Assembly (NCBI GenBank): GCA_044868105.1
Contig: JBIOWC010000488.1
Location: forward strand, 1-5,436
DNA: 5,436 bases
Source of the DNA: JBFMDH01 sp044868105
GTDB taxonomy: Bacteria; Acidobacteriota; Blastocatellia; UBA7656
Reading direction: 5' to 3'
Shown: positions 5,023-5,436 of the stretch, in pieces
Numbering within the stretch: position 1 is the first letter of the stretch
Layout: every line of letters starts with the position of its first letter
The notes under the pieces: model-generated
Databases searched by the model: none
The model's input: only the letters and a program-made list of their open reading frames with translations
What the model was told of the DNA's origin: nothing
Position numbers and translations under genes: made by a program

Positions 5023-5066
5023 AAATTCCCGAGGCGCTTCCCTCACAGAAGCGAATAAAATTCCCG
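5023..5066. repeat. Paired 9-bp repeats around a hairpin in the DUF4384 leader
   Basis: AAATTCCCG occurs at 5023-5031 and again at 5058-5066, a 35-bp period (about three helical turns plus). Between them CGCTTC (5035-5040) pairs with GAAGCG (5048-5053) around a 7-nt loop. Read in the gene's direction the repeats are CGGGAATTT. The position, between the CHAT stop codon and the DUF4384 start, suits an operator pair or a leader structure. No regulator is known for it. Confidence 0.35.
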
Positions 5067-5119
5067 CTATGTTTTTATCAGAATTTTTCCAGCCCAAACA
5101 GACCAGGATTCTTAATCGC

Positions 5120-5436
5120 TCATTTCCAGTTACCGATTAAAATAAACGGCGCCCAGTAGTAAGGGTGGGCATACGGCTTCTTCGGGTCAGCCTGATACCC
5201 CAACCGACTCGCCGCACCCACCGCCTCGTCTTCGTGCACCAGCTTGCGCTCGGCCGTCGCGACCGTCGCCGTCGCTTTATCCACCCCGCTTTCGCCGCGT
5301 AATAAGCGCAGTTGCGCCTGGCGTAGAGCTTCCCCTTTCGTGGTCTCTCCCTGCGCTTCTCGCAACCGGTAGAAATCCTGCATCAATTCTTTGGTGCTCG
5401 TATCAAACACCGGCCACAAACTCGCCACCACGGCTT
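5120..5436 (-). CDS. CHAT-domain (caspase-like) protein, C-terminal end, cut by window edge
   Basis: The last 105 codons of a CHAT-domain protein are visible; the open frame continues past the right edge. The sequence VVASLWPVFDTSTKELMQDF is the strand and helix that follow the catalytic-cysteine region in CHAT peptidases. GEALRQAQLRLLRG and the ending YAHPYYWAPFILIGNW are the classic C-terminal signature. The His/Cys dyad lies upstream, outside the window, so activity cannot be assessed. Between the two signatures is an Ala/Thr/Val-rich and charged stretch of about 40 residues that seems longer than usual. Such proteins normally carry TPR repeats before CHAT; that part is not visible. CHAT proteases cleave protein partners, as in gasdermin-activating and Craspase systems, but many acidobacterial TPR-CHAT proteins are uncharacterised. 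The DUF4384 gene follows on the same strand. Confidence 0.93.
   Translation of the reverse strand, partial: AVVASLWPVFDTSTKELMQDFYRLREAQGETTKGEALRQAQLRLLRGESGVDKATATVATAERKLVHEDEAVGAASRLGYQADPKKPYAHPYYWAPFILIGNWK

Noticed and set aside
1..5436. CRISPR array, tRNA or rRNA
   Set aside because: No regularly spaced 25-40 bp repeats, cloverleaf pattern or conserved rRNA stretch was seen on either strand.

Overview
This window looks like chromosomal DNA from a free-living bacterium of medium GC content, with AT-richer spacers. The best guess is an Acidobacteriota member, perhaps Blastocatellia. The reasons are a CHAT-domain protein next to a DUF4384 protein, a very small CYECG protein, and loosely packed genes with long repeat-bearing spacers. 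No rRNA or other phylogenetic marker is present apart from a LigA fragment, so this placement is inference.

Layout from left to right. (1) Positions 1-397, minus strand: the N-terminal 132 codons of NAD-dependent DNA ligase LigA, cut by the window edge. (2) Positions 490-843, plus strand, divergent from ligA: an ArsC/YfgD-family thioredoxin-fold reductase. (3) Positions 844-1316: a spacer with several inverted repeats and a possible long structured leader, followed by a 62-codon CYECG protein (1317-1505) that ends in a textbook intrinsic terminator (1523-1585). (4) Positions 1586-2128: a spacer with no convincing gene. Its right end holds a degenerate palindrome containing a 9-bp periodic repeat. 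(5) Positions 2129-3741, minus strand: a two-gene operon of a Gfo/Idh/MocA sugar-nucleotide dehydrogenase and a WbpD-like left-handed beta-helix N-acetyltransferase. Together they suggest synthesis of a 3-acetamido-sugar nucleotide for surface polysaccharide. (6) Positions 3832-4068: an element not explained by genes, 237 bp long, with imperfect 23-24 bp terminal inverted repeats, a perfect 9-bp flanking duplication and arms that fold back along their length. It is a MITE-like insertion. (7) Positions 4103-5436, minus strand: a DUF4384 protein with a hydrophobic N-terminus, preceded by the C-terminal end of a CHAT (caspase-like) protein that runs off the window.

The best-supported new observation is the MITE-like element between the DUF4384 gene and the sugar operon, because its terminal repeats, target duplication and internal foldback all agree. 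The CHAT/DUF4384 pair is the most likely part of a less-described functional system. Its CHAT catalytic residues lie outside the window, so activity cannot be judged here.
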